In this document: piece by piece, positions 9,363-17,465 of the stretch | How the letters are laid out: every line of letters begins with the position of its first letter | Position numbering within the stretch: position 1 is the first letter of the stretch | Assembly (NCBI GenBank): GCA_903838675.1 | Contig: CAILZI010000045.1 | Span: 1 to 64,000 of the forward strand | Direction: 5' to 3' | DNA: 64,000 nucleotides | From: an uncultured Verrucomicrobiota bacterium | GTDB lineage: Bacteria; Verrucomicrobiota; Verrucomicrobiia; Verrucomicrobiales; Verrucomicrobiaceae | Translations under genes and position numbers: made by a program | Notes under the pieces: model-generated | What the model saw: only the letters and a program-made list of their open reading frames with translations | What the model was told of the DNA's origin: nothing | Database searches by the model: none

Positions 9363-11110
9363 CGTGCTCCTCCTTCCTGCATTGCTGCGGTTTGTTTGCG
9401 ACGCTGCGCGGATTCAATCAACGCAGCCAGTTGCTGGCGCGCATCCAGCAGCGCTCCGGCATTGTCATCCCAGTCGCCAAAGCCACGGGCAAAACTTGCA
9501 GTAAGCTTCCGCGCCTCATCTTCGAGGCCCATTTGACGCGCCAGCATCAGGTAATCGTAGTCCTCAGCAGTCTCACGCAGCCATTTCAGACGCATGGACG
9601 CCACCGGGGCATTGCGGCCCTGACGTTTCTCCGTGGCCGGATAGATGAAGGAGCCATCACCATTGTAGGTCGCACCATCAGGTGTTTTGAAGGTGCCCGC
9701 ATCCTGCCAGACATCGACGCCTTCAGCAGCAAAGATCGTGTCCCAATAATCAAAGCCGGTGATGCCATGCTTGGGAAACAACCAGCCGACGATGCGATGC
9801 GCCATGGGCGGATAGTCGAGAGCCCACACAGGCGGAAAGCTGCTGGTGAGCTGCTTGGGCCTGCCATGCTGCTCTTCCCAGGCCACCGGCATCTGCACGA
9901 GCGCTGCATAGGCCCAGACTTCCTCGCCGGCCTGACGGCGCAGGGCGATGTCGTGCTTGCCACCGGCCCACTCCATGTCTTTCCACACTTCGCTGAAATG
10001 CGGCACCCAGATGTCCACCGCACCGATCAAAGAACCCCACGCCGCCTTTTCAGGTGTCGGCTGCTCGGTGACGTGCAGCGGCACACGTACGCCATGTTTA
10101 TTTTCCACCTCGTTGAAGAACTCGCCCCAGCGAAGCACGGTGGCATAGGCCGCTGCATCGTTTGGCTCATCGAGATCTCCCATGATGACGTAACCGCGTG
10201 TCTCGCAGTGAATTTTGGCCAGCAGCTTCATCCATTGCGCCACATAGATCATCGCCGCAGCGCGATCCGCGCCCAGAGGATCCTTGAACGGCCACTTCGG
10301 CCAGATCGGCAGGCCGATGCTGTTGCAATGACGGTGCAGCAGATGCTTTCTCAGCGCCCGTTCGACCTTGTCTTCATCCAGCTTGCCAGTGCTGGCATCC
10401 GGATAACTGCCGTAGATTTGATCCACACTGAGACGATGCTCGGCGAGCAGGTCGTAATAGTCATTGAGCAAACCGGCGTGCGCCAGTGACGGAGCGTTGT
10501 CCTGATACTCCAGGCCATGCACCTGGGCGACGTGACGCACCGTGGTCATGATCGAGGTGCGCAGCTTTGGCACGACGGGAAGGTCAAAGTCCCAGACATT
10601 GAGCGTGTAGCTGGCAATGACTTGCATGCCGTCGACAAACTGAAATCGCACTTCGCCAGTGTAAGCGCCCGGTGCAGCCGTGTAGGGCACGAAAACATCC
10701 ACCCAGTAGGGTTGATTCACCACCTCAGTGCCGCTCAGCTCCTGCGCAGGCATATCGAGCGGCACCAGTGCATCTGGATAATCACCCGGCGGCAACGGTG
10801 CCCTCGGCGTGGACTTGGAGACGCGCACGTAGTGCTCGCGCAGCACCTTCGGGGCTGGCAGCAAGGCCTCAGAATCATGCTTGGCGATCCCGGTGGCACG
10901 CACCTGAATGCTTTTGAGCTGCTCCGGCGTGGCGGTGACGATGATCTGCAACGGCTCCCACTCACCGCGCGCAGCGTGCAGGATGTTCGTGGCTGCCGTC
11001 GGCGCTGTGCCGTCACGGGAAATGCGCGTCATCCCATCACAAAACGCCACTTTCACTGGCTGGGCAGCCGCAAAGCTGGTCAACACCAAGATCAGCAAAA
11101 GCGCCTTCAT
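9359..11110 (-). CDS. secreted DUF4091 glycoside-hydrolase-like protein
   Basis: A signal peptide (MKALLLILVLTSFAAAQ) precedes a beta-rich N-terminal domain and a TIM-barrel-like C-terminal region of the DUF4091 / GH123-related type. The full length is 583 residues. Conserved-looking barrel segments include VIMGDLDEPND near the middle, WVPHFSE, WAYAALVQ, and GFDYWDTIFA followed by LKWLRETAEDYDYLMLA, which is typical of DUF4091. It probably acts in the periplasm or outside on the polysaccharide made by this operon, perhaps as an N-acetyl-hexosaminidase-like enzyme. The activity is not proven by the sequence. It is flanked on both sides by 4-base overlaps (ATGA upstream, GTGA downstream). Confidence 0.82.
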   Translation of the reverse strand: MKALLLILVLTSFAAAQPVKVAFCDGMTRISRDGTAPTAATNILHAARGEWEPLQIIVTATPEQLKSIQVRATGIAKHDSEALLPAPKVLREHYVRVSKSTPRAPLPPGDYPDALVPLDMPAQELSGTEVVNQPYWVDVFVPYTAAPGAYTGEVRFQFVDGMQVIASYTLNVWDFDLPVVPKLRTSIMTTVRHVAQVHGLEYQDNAPSLAHAGLLNDYYDLLAEHRLSVDQIYGSYPDASTGKLDEDKVERALRKHLLHRHCNSIGLPIWPKWPFKDPLGADRAAAMIYVAQWMKLLAKIHCETRGYVIMGDLDEPNDAAAYATVLRWGEFFNEVENKHGVRVPLHVTEQPTPEKAAWGSLIGAVDIWVPHFSEVWKDMEWAGGKHDIALRRQAGEEVWAYAALVQMPVAWEEQHGRPKQLTSSFPPVWALDYPPMAHRIVGWLFPKHGITGFDYWDTIFAAEGVDVWQDAGTFKTPDGATYNGDGSFIYPATEKRQGRNAPVASMRLKWLRETAEDYDYLMLARQMGLEDEARKLTASFARGFGDWDDNAGALLDARQQLAALIESAQRRKQTAAMQEGGAR

Positions 11111-12363
11111 GACTTCACCTCCACGAGCTCTGCATAAGTTTCCGCATACTGTCCCGCGGCATGGGCGATCGTGAATTTTTCAAGCACACGCTGACGTGAC
11201 TTCCGAGCGATTTCTTCACGTTCTGCTGCGCTGAGTTGCAGTGCCTTTTCCCAGGCGCTGGCCAGCGCGGAGTGATCGCGCATGGGCACGACTTGTCCGA
11301 CACCCTCAAGCAGTCGGCCACAATCCCCCACGTCCGTGGTGACACATGGCACACCACAGGACATCGCTTCAATGATGGTCATCGGACACGCCTCGGTGCG
11401 TGAAGAAAGCGAGAACACACTCAGCGCCGGATACAAACGCCAGGGATCTCCACGGAAAGAATCAAAGCGTACCTGCTGGCGCTGCGGCAGCATTGCCAGC
11501 AGCTCACGCTCCACTTCACCCAATTCGATTTCGACCCCGCCGCAAAAAACGAAGTGGGCCTCGGGCACACGCTTCTGGAGCAGGGCCGCTGCACGCAGAA
11601 AGGTCGCCAGATCCTTCATCTCATGAAAGCGCCCGACGAAGCCGATCACGGGTGCGTTCGCTGGCAGCTTCAGTTCATCCCGAGTGTCCAGCCCGGCATC
11701 CGTGTCAGGCACGAAGCGCTCGGCGTTGATGCCATTGGGAATCCAGCGCATTTTGGCGCGCGGATAGCCGATGGCGGCATGATCTTCAATGGCGGTGGCG
11801 GAGCACGAGATGATGCGCTGCGGGATAAAAATCGAACTGCAGGCCAGCGCACGGCGGAAGAGCGCCATCTTGCCGTCTCCGTCACCGGGATTGCGATGGA
11901 TTTCGCGGCAGTGAATGCTCCAGACGATGTTGCGCACTCCTGCCACACGCGCGGCCCAGCCACCCACGAGATCAGCGTGATGCGTCCACGTCTGCACGAT
12001 GTCGGGGCGCTCCGCACGCAGCACGGCGTGCAGTCTCGCGAGTGTGCGCGGATTGAGGTAGGTGGTGCTTTCGAGATCATGTACATCCACTCCCGCCTCA
12101 TGCAGCCGCTTCAGCTGATGTGTCCAGGGCCTGGCATTGATGGCCACCACGACGGTGCGGAACTGCGCCGGATCGAGCGATTCAGCCAGGTTCATGAGCA
12201 TCGCCTCCGCTCCACCACCACCGATGCTGTAGGCAAAGTGCAGGACCACCGGGCGCCGGTCCAGTGCGGGTGCCGGCATGGATCGCGCCGCCACGAAGGC
12301 ACGCATCGGCTGCTGGATGGGCAGCTGCAGCGTGTTACTCGTGCCAAGCGTGATCGTCCTCAT
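11107..12363 (-). CDS. GT4 family glycosyltransferase
   Basis: This 418-residue GT-B glycosyltransferase transfers a sugar from a nucleotide donor during exopolysaccharide assembly. The N-terminal acceptor domain contains GGGGAEAMLMNLA. The C-terminal donor domain has IGFVGRFHEMKDLATFL and the diagnostic IIEAMSCGVPCVTTDVGD, equivalent to the E-x7-E region of GT4 enzymes. It is cytoplasmic with no membrane segment. The start codon overlaps the deacetylase stop and the stop overlaps the DUF4091 start, both as ATGA. Sugar specificity cannot be read from the sequence. Confidence 0.92.
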   Translation of the reverse strand: MRTITLGTSNTLQLPIQQPMRAFVAARSMPAPALDRRPVVLHFAYSIGGGGAEAMLMNLAESLDPAQFRTVVVAINARPWTHQLKRLHEAGVDVHDLESTTYLNPRTLARLHAVLRAERPDIVQTWTHHADLVGGWAARVAGVRNIVWSIHCREIHRNPGDGDGKMALFRRALACSSIFIPQRIISCSATAIEDHAAIGYPRAKMRWIPNGINAERFVPDTDAGLDTRDELKLPANAPVIGFVGRFHEMKDLATFLRAAALLQKRVPEAHFVFCGGVEIELGEVERELLAMLPQRQQVRFDSFRGDPWRLYPALSVFSLSSRTEACPMTIIEAMSCGVPCVTTDVGDCGRLLEGVGQVVPMRDHSALASAWEKALQLSAAEREEIARKSRQRVLEKFTIAHAAGQYAETYAELVEVKS

Positions 12364-13427
12364 ATCATCGACATCGCTTTCCGGCAGCTTTGCCGCCAGT
12401 CTTTGAGTGTTTCAAATGCGCCTGACACCGTGGCTTTCGCCTCACAAACGGATTCAGGGGAGCCGTAGCGTGGCAGCTGGTACATGGAGGCGCAGTCATT
12501 GACGCGTCCGCTGATCGTCGTGCAGGCGGCTTTGAACCCCGCTTCTCGTACGAGCATGGTTGTTTCACGCGTAAAATCGTCAGTCCCGCCGTTTGGATAG
12601 GCAAAGGCAATGGGCAGCTCACCGATCTCGGCGTGAATGCGGTCACGGCAGGTGGCAATTTCCGCACGCATGGCACTGACATCGCAGCGTGCAAGAATCG
12701 GATGCGTGTGGGTATGACCGCCGATGTCCATATGCCCGCTGAGGGACATTTCACATGCCATCTCCCACGTCATCGGGCGCATCGGTGTGGGAAGGTCGTC
12801 GAAGCTGGGTGGAGTCACCTCCAGCGCCTCCTCCAAACGGTCCACCTCGCTCAGCAGATCTGTGTCCGGCAGTTCCTTAAGTTCGGGCAGCAACTTCATG
12901 AGCGACTGCTGACGCAGCTCGTACGTGCCCAGATAGAGGCGCAGTTTTCGCCCATTGATCTTCCAGTCGAGCAGCTCCTTCTTCGTACGACCGAGCGCGA
13001 GATCGACACGCTGAAACCAAAACATTTCCACCCTGTCGAGGAATCCCGTGGTGACAAAGATGGTGCCGTGCAGGCCGAACTCCCGCAAAATCGGAAAGGC
13101 CAGTTCGTAGTTGGAGGCATAGCCGTCATCGAAGGTGATGACGACCGAGTTGTCTGGCAGGCCGGCTCCCTGGCTGCGTGCTTCGACGAGATCTGCCAGA
13201 GAAATCACGCAGTACTCTTTGGCCAGCATGGAGCAAATGTTACGGAAGACATCGACCTGCAGATGCAGAGACCAGTCGAGAATGCCTCTCTCAGCGGTGT
13301 CTTCACTCAGACCGTGAAACGTCAAAATCGTGGCCTCATCAGAACGCCGCGTACGTGAGAACGACGCCAGCCCGCTGCCGACAAGGGCGGCGGCTTTGAT
13401 AGAGCGCGAGTGAAGAGCGAGCGGCAT
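12360..13427 (-). CDS. polysaccharide deacetylase (NodB domain)
   Basis: This is a carbohydrate esterase 4 deacetylase of 355 residues from the ATG at 13427 (a TTG at 13433 would add two). Catalytic features are present: ITFDDGY with the metal-binding aspartate pair, GGHTHTHPIL with the two metal histidines, and FAYPNGG later. The N-terminus has no convincing signal peptide, as in the cytoplasmic-facing deacetylases of exosortase-linked polysaccharide loci. It is the first gene of the five-gene operon. The leader upstream (13428-13610) contains a possible promoter. It probably deacetylates the polymer or a lipid-linked intermediate. Confidence 0.9.
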   Translation of the reverse strand: MPLALHSRSIKAAALVGSGLASFSRTRRSDEATILTFHGLSEDTAERGILDWSLHLQVDVFRNICSMLAKEYCVISLADLVEARSQGAGLPDNSVVITFDDGYASNYELAFPILREFGLHGTIFVTTGFLDRVEMFWFQRVDLALGRTKKELLDWKINGRKLRLYLGTYELRQQSLMKLLPELKELPDTDLLSEVDRLEEALEVTPPSFDDLPTPMRPMTWEMACEMSLSGHMDIGGHTHTHPILARCDVSAMRAEIATCRDRIHAEIGELPIAFAYPNGGTDDFTRETTMLVREAGFKAACTTISGRVNDCASMYQLPRYGSPESVCEAKATVSGAFETLKDWRQSCRKAMSMI

Positions 13428-13521
13428 AATCAAAGTGTTAAAGAAAGGCTTAGTCCCCCAGCCGCAGGAAGCTGGTTGAAATGGTGGTTATGAGTATTTG
13501 GCCATTACGACGAACATTCAC

Positions 13522-13549
13522 ACTTTAGGATGCGGTTTATTAACTTCAA
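13522..13549 (-). promoter_or_regulatory. possible sigma70-type promoter of polysaccharide operon
   Basis: On the minus strand TTGAAG (13549-13544) is followed after 16 bases by TAAAGT (13527-13522), about 95 bases before the deacetylase ATG. The match is moderate; the surrounding DNA is A+T-rich. Confidence 0.3.
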
Positions 13550-13610
13550 TGGAATTATCATAAATACTGTATCATTTTTACGCTTTCCTTACCTTTGACC
13601 TTTCCCAGCT

Positions 13611-13649
13611 AAAACACAGCAAGGCCGGAGGATTCACCTCCGGCCTTGC
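13611..13649 (-). terminator. terminator of DUF1080 gene
   Basis: A perfect 13-bp GC-rich stem (13619-13631 with 13637-13649, 5-base loop) lies 28 bases past the DUF1080 stop. On the minus strand it is followed by a short T-rich stretch (TGTGTTTTAG), consistent with intrinsic termination. Confidence 0.7.
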
Positions 13650-13677
13650 ATGTGTAAAAATGACGTTTTGCGCTGCC

Positions 13678-14514
13678 TCAGAGTGGCCTGATCCAGATGT
13701 TCCGAATGCGTACCGGTGGCTCGTTTTTGTGATCCTGAATGCGAATCGGTGCCTTTTCGGGGAACTCGCCGCTGTAGTCCGTGATGTTCTTGTGCTTAGT
13801 CGGTCCCATGATCTTCGTGTGGTTTTGCACGCAGATGCCATTCACAAAAGTCGTGATGTAAGCCGGTTCAACCACCTTGCCGCCTTCCAGTTTGGGTGCG
13901 GTGAAAATGATGTCATAGACCTGCCACTGGCCCGCAGGACGCACAGCATTCACCAGCGGTGGCGTCTGACCATAAACCCCGCCCGTCATGCCGTCGGCAT
14001 AGGTGGGGTTGTTGTCGCAGTCCAGCATCTGGGACTCGTAGCGGTCCATGAAAAACACCCCGGCATTGCCCTTCTTCTGGGAATTGCCCTTCGTCTTGGG
14101 ATCGCTCATCCATTCCAGATGGAGCTGGCAGCTGGCAAACGCCTCCTTCGTCCAGCAGTCACCGCCGGAGATCTTCATCACGCCGTCTTCGATTTGCCAT
14201 GGGCAGGGAATGATCTTTCCAGTCTCCTTGCCCTTCGCGTCCTTTTCCTTCGCCTGCAGCGCATCAGAGCTGGTGCCGTTGAAAATCACCACCGCATCTG
14301 CAGGCGGATCGCCGGGCTTTTCGCCAGGAGCCACGGCTGCTGGACGTGGACGGTCAATGTCATGCACCTTCCACTGGGTGCCAGGGATGACCGGTGTATC
14401 CGAATAGCCAATGGGCGAAGGTTTTTCAGCAGCAGGCGCGGCAGGTTGGGTGTCGGCAGCGAGGGCCGGAAAGCTCGCAAGAGCGAACAGGAGGGATGTA
14501 GCGGTGTATTTCAT
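13678..14514 (-). CDS. secreted DUF1080 (3-keto-disaccharide hydrolase) protein
   Basis: The 278-residue exported protein has a signal peptide with likely cleavage after ALA (MKYTATSLLFALASFPALA-AD). A LamG/GH16-like DUF1080 domain follows. Family marks are CPWQIEDGVMKI, GVFFMDRYESQMLD, YADGMTGGVYGQTPPLVNA, GQWQVYDIIFTAP and the C-terminal RIQDHKNEPPVRIRNIWIRPL. The start at 14514 is chosen because the signal peptide begins there. The reading frame stays open farther upstream, but that part is antisense to the tRNA gene. The family is abundant in Verrucomicrobiota and Planctomycetota and acts on exported or environmental sugars; the substrate here is unknown. Confidence 0.9.
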   Translation of the reverse strand: MKYTATSLLFALASFPALAADTQPAAPAAEKPSPIGYSDTPVIPGTQWKVHDIDRPRPAAVAPGEKPGDPPADAVVIFNGTSSDALQAKEKDAKGKETGKIIPCPWQIEDGVMKISGGDCWTKEAFASCQLHLEWMSDPKTKGNSQKKGNAGVFFMDRYESQMLDCDNNPTYADGMTGGVYGQTPPLVNAVRPAGQWQVYDIIFTAPKLEGGKVVEPAYITTFVNGICVQNHTKIMGPTKHKNITDYSGEFPEKAPIRIQDHKNEPPVRIRNIWIRPL

Positions 14515-14626
14515 GCGGGAAGCAGCAAACGAGAAGACGAAGGCGATGTTGCAGGTCATGATGTGAAGTATTGGAAAAACAGGTTGCCAATCCTCTGAGA
14601 CCGCCGATCCTGATCCCCCATCAAAT

Positions 14627-14703
<77 letters not shown>

Positions 14704-14708
14704 ATTTC

Positions 14709-14743
14709 AAAGCCCTGTAAATCAACGGTTTACAGGGCTTTTT
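14709..14743 (+). terminator. intrinsic terminator of tRNA-fMet
   Basis: A 13-bp stem (left arm 14709-14721, right arm 14729-14741) with a 7-base loop is followed by a T-run, immediately after the tRNA. Confidence 0.93.
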
Positions 14744-14961
14744 GTGTCTGCTTTCGATGCGGTGGGAAAGTGGTCAAACGGCACAATACACTCCCTTTGC
14801 CGCACCAAAAGGGTACGCGTTTGGTCACGATTAGCTCCATAGCGCATCCTTATGCCGCTCCTTGGATGGACGCTGAGACTTGCTTGAATGGATCGGGTGC
14901 CCTACAAGTAATTGGGCCGGCAACCCGGCAGCAAAGTTTCATCACTCTTCTCCACGTTTCT

Positions 14962-15501
14962 GTGAACCGTCTGTTCCATTCCGTTGTTCTTCTGAGTTTG
15001 ACCGTCGTCGGCCTGACTTCTTGCTCGGGACCGAACCCTGCTTTGTCCAAAGGTGCGCGGTCTTCTGCTCAGGGTGCGCCACCATCTGCGCCTGGAACGC
15101 CACCACCTGCGGTCGGCCAACCGCCGCCCGATCCCAATGCCGCGCGTGACGCTTATTGGAAAATCGCCATGCAAAGCTACAAACCGCCAGCGATGGGGGC
15201 CGAGCCCGAGACTGCCGCGCCTCTGCAGCAGGGACCGATAATCACGGCCAATACGGCACCTCCCACGCCCACAATTTCGACAACGCCACCGGTCTCTACA
15301 CCTGCAATTGCAGATGCACCCGCTAAAGTCCTAAATCCAGCGGACATTCCATATGCCATTCCAGTTCCCGGAAAGCGCGGCATCGTGAAAAGTCCCTTCG
15401 ATCCCAACGGTCGGCCTATCGATGTGCGGGATTTCAACCCGGGCCAGTTGTCGCAATGCCCGTATAGCGGGAAAATTTTCCGCGTTCCGCCTTTGAAATG
15501 A
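14962..15501 (+). CDS. proline-rich small lipoprotein with conserved C-terminal motif
   Basis: The product has 179 residues if started at GTG 14962, which gives a good lipoprotein signal (VNRLFHSVVLLSLTVVGLTSC, lipobox LTSC). The frame is open farther upstream to 14770, but that stretch lacks coding character. The lipobox is followed by a long Pro/Ala/Thr-rich linker. The protein ends with a compact motif: KSPFDPNGRPIDVRDFNPGQ, then CPYSGKIFRVP. I recall this type of ending in other verrucomicrobial exported proteins. It is probably anchored to a membrane and exposed to the periplasm. Function unknown. Confidence 0.75.
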   Translation: MNRLFHSVVLLSLTVVGLTSCSGPNPALSKGARSSAQGAPPSAPGTPPPAVGQPPPDPNAARDAYWKIAMQSYKPPAMGAEPETAAPLQQGPIITANTAPPTPTISTTPPVSTPAIADAPAKVLNPADIPYAIPVPGKRGIVKSPFDPNGRPIDVRDFNPGQLSQCPYSGKIFRVPPLK

Positions 15502-15563
15502 AGGCTTGGAAAGACGCGGTGATGCCTGCCAAAGGGCTGTTTGTTTAACCCTTTCCGGTCGAG

Positions 15564-17465
15564 TCACGTCGACATCGTCTGGACCAGCAGCTCACATTCA
15601 TCATCCTGTGCCTGTTCTTCGATCAACCGGGAACCAAAGCGGCGATGCAAGTAGTCTGTGAGTGACTGATAAAATGTTTGTCGCGCCTGAGCTGTGGAGA
15701 ATGTGTGGTCCGCATTGTGAATGAAGCGGCACTGCAGCTTTCCCTGCTTCATCAGCTGCTTGGCCTTGCGTCGCGCCTGATACATGAGCAGGAAATACCC
15801 CGGATCGTTGTCGGAAACAAACATGGCCAGTGTGCGCCCCGCAGCGACGATACGACTCAGATCTCCGGGCAGGTCTCTGCGCGCCGGATGCGCACAGCCG
15901 CTCTGCGGTGTGGCTTGGGCAATGCCTGCTGCAGACCTGCCGAATTTCGGAAAACGAGGCTTCACATGACCCGCGAAACGTTTGATCGAGCCCATAAATC
16001 CCGCACGCGTCTTTCCAGTGAGCAGCATCTTCCAGTGGCTCCATTTGAAGATCGCCTTCCAATACTCACGCCAGGCCACGAGCTGGTCGTTGTTCGTGTC
16101 ATTGATGATCATGCCCTCCTTCCAGTAAAAGACGAGCGGGTTGATGAGAATGCTCTCGATGATGGCGGGATGCGGCAGTTGCGCCGCAGACTGAAAGGCC
16201 ACGTAGGCGCCTGAGCAGAGGCCCAGCAGAACAATCGGGCGGCCGGGCTGCTGCGCATGCAGGTAGTCACACACCAGTCCCACATCGCGGAAGGCGGTCG
16301 CCGCGTAGGTGTCATTTTCCTTTTCAGGATCAGCCGCTACACTGTCGCCAATGCCGTTGATGTCGAGCCGGAGGCAGAGGTAACCAAGCGCCGCAAGCTG
16401 CCGCGCCAGTGGCACATGGATTCTCCCCGGACCAATCCGGTACGCCGCCCCGGCATTGAGCATGACGATCCATGGCAGCGAAGTCGAACGCCCAATCGGT
16501 TCCGACAGAATGCCAAACAAATTGGGCGTGCTGCTGATCTGATGAATGCTTTCGCGCACTACGTCAGCACCGCTTGTCAGGATTGACGTTGCACCAGAAA
16601 TAAACGTTCTGCCCGTGGTTGTTGCGGTCGGCTGAGCCTTGGCCTTCATCCAGTCCACAATGCTTCTCAGGGCTTCATGCGACACCTGCGTCTCATGAGG
16701 TTCGGCCATCATTTCCTCGTAGCCGGGCAGCGCTTTCATCTCCACCTCAACGCCCTGCTTCGACAGGTGTTCCAACAACAAAGAGTCACCCGCCGCGTTT
16801 GCACTGGATGCAACCAACACTTGCTGGCAGCGCACCGACCGGGACAGCAGATCAATCTGCGCCAGTTCACCGACCGTCTCATCCCCATAGACAAAGCCCA
16901 TGGCTTCGATGCCTCTTGACGCACTTCCCGCAGCGAGCTGCGCCGTCTGGCTCAAGGCGGTGAGTTCGCGCACATAGCGCCTGCCTTTCACAATGGGAGC
17001 CCACAGCACCAGGCTTTCCACCTCGTGCTGCTCCGCGTAAAGAGCCGCAAGCGCCGCGCCCATGCGCAAGCCAACGAGGCTGATCTTCCGGCAGCCCGCC
17101 TCACTGCGCAGCCACTCCGCAGCATCGCTCACATTCGTCAGCCACGTGGCCACTCGCTGCGGATCGTCTTCCGCACCGTCGGAGTCGCCCGTGCCATGAT
17201 AGTCGAACCGCACCACGGCAAAACCTTGCGCGGCCAACCTTTCCGCGAGGTGACGCAACGTGCGATGTGAATGAACCTGTTCGTGCCCGAGCGGCGGACA
17301 GATCAACACCCCGTGCTCAGCCACAGCGCCAGCAGGTCGGTGCAGCCATGCGAACAACGACCGCCCACCGCTCTCAAAATAGAAAGCGGTCCGCTCGCCC
17401 GGATCAACGCACGAAACGCCTTCAGTCACGTGCGATTGTGGCTCAGTTGTCATGAAGCGTTGCAT
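15564..17465 (-). CDS. two fused alpha/beta-hydrolase domains (exosortase-A-associated hydrolase-like)
   Basis: A 633-residue protein with two tandem alpha/beta-hydrolase domains (about 20-280 and 310-620). Numbering is from ATG 17465; GTG 17474 and ATG 17453 are alternatives, all overlapping the upstream gene. Each domain has a nucleophile elbow but with serine replaced: GLRMG (R134) in the first and GLCSG (C417) in the second. These resemble the GLR and GLC elbows I recall for exosortase-A-associated hydrolases 2 and 1, normally two separate adjacent genes. The first domain keeps FDYHGTGDSDG and the second LRLDINGIGDS. It is the last gene of the carrier-protein operon. Enzymatic activity is uncertain because of the elbow changes. 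Confidence 0.82.
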   Translation of the reverse strand: MQRFMTTEPQSHVTEGVSCVDPGERTAFYFESGGRSLFAWLHRPAGAVAEHGVLICPPLGHEQVHSHRTLRHLAERLAAQGFAVVRFDYHGTGDSDGAEDDPQRVATWLTNVSDAAEWLRSEAGCRKISLVGLRMGAALAALYAEQHEVESLVLWAPIVKGRRYVRELTALSQTAQLAAGSASRGIEAMGFVYGDETVGELAQIDLLSRSVRCQQVLVASSANAAGDSLLLEHLSKQGVEVEMKALPGYEEMMAEPHETQVSHEALRSIVDWMKAKAQPTATTTGRTFISGATSILTSGADVVRESIHQISSTPNLFGILSEPIGRSTSLPWIVMLNAGAAYRIGPGRIHVPLARQLAALGYLCLRLDINGIGDSVAADPEKENDTYAATAFRDVGLVCDYLHAQQPGRPIVLLGLCSGAYVAFQSAAQLPHPAIIESILINPLVFYWKEGMIINDTNNDQLVAWREYWKAIFKWSHWKMLLTGKTRAGFMGSIKRFAGHVKPRFPKFGRSAAGIAQATPQSGCAHPARRDLPGDLSRIVAAGRTLAMFVSDNDPGYFLLMYQARRKAKQLMKQGKLQCRFIHNADHTFSTAQARQTFYQSLTDYLHRRFGSRLIEEQAQDDECELLVQTMST

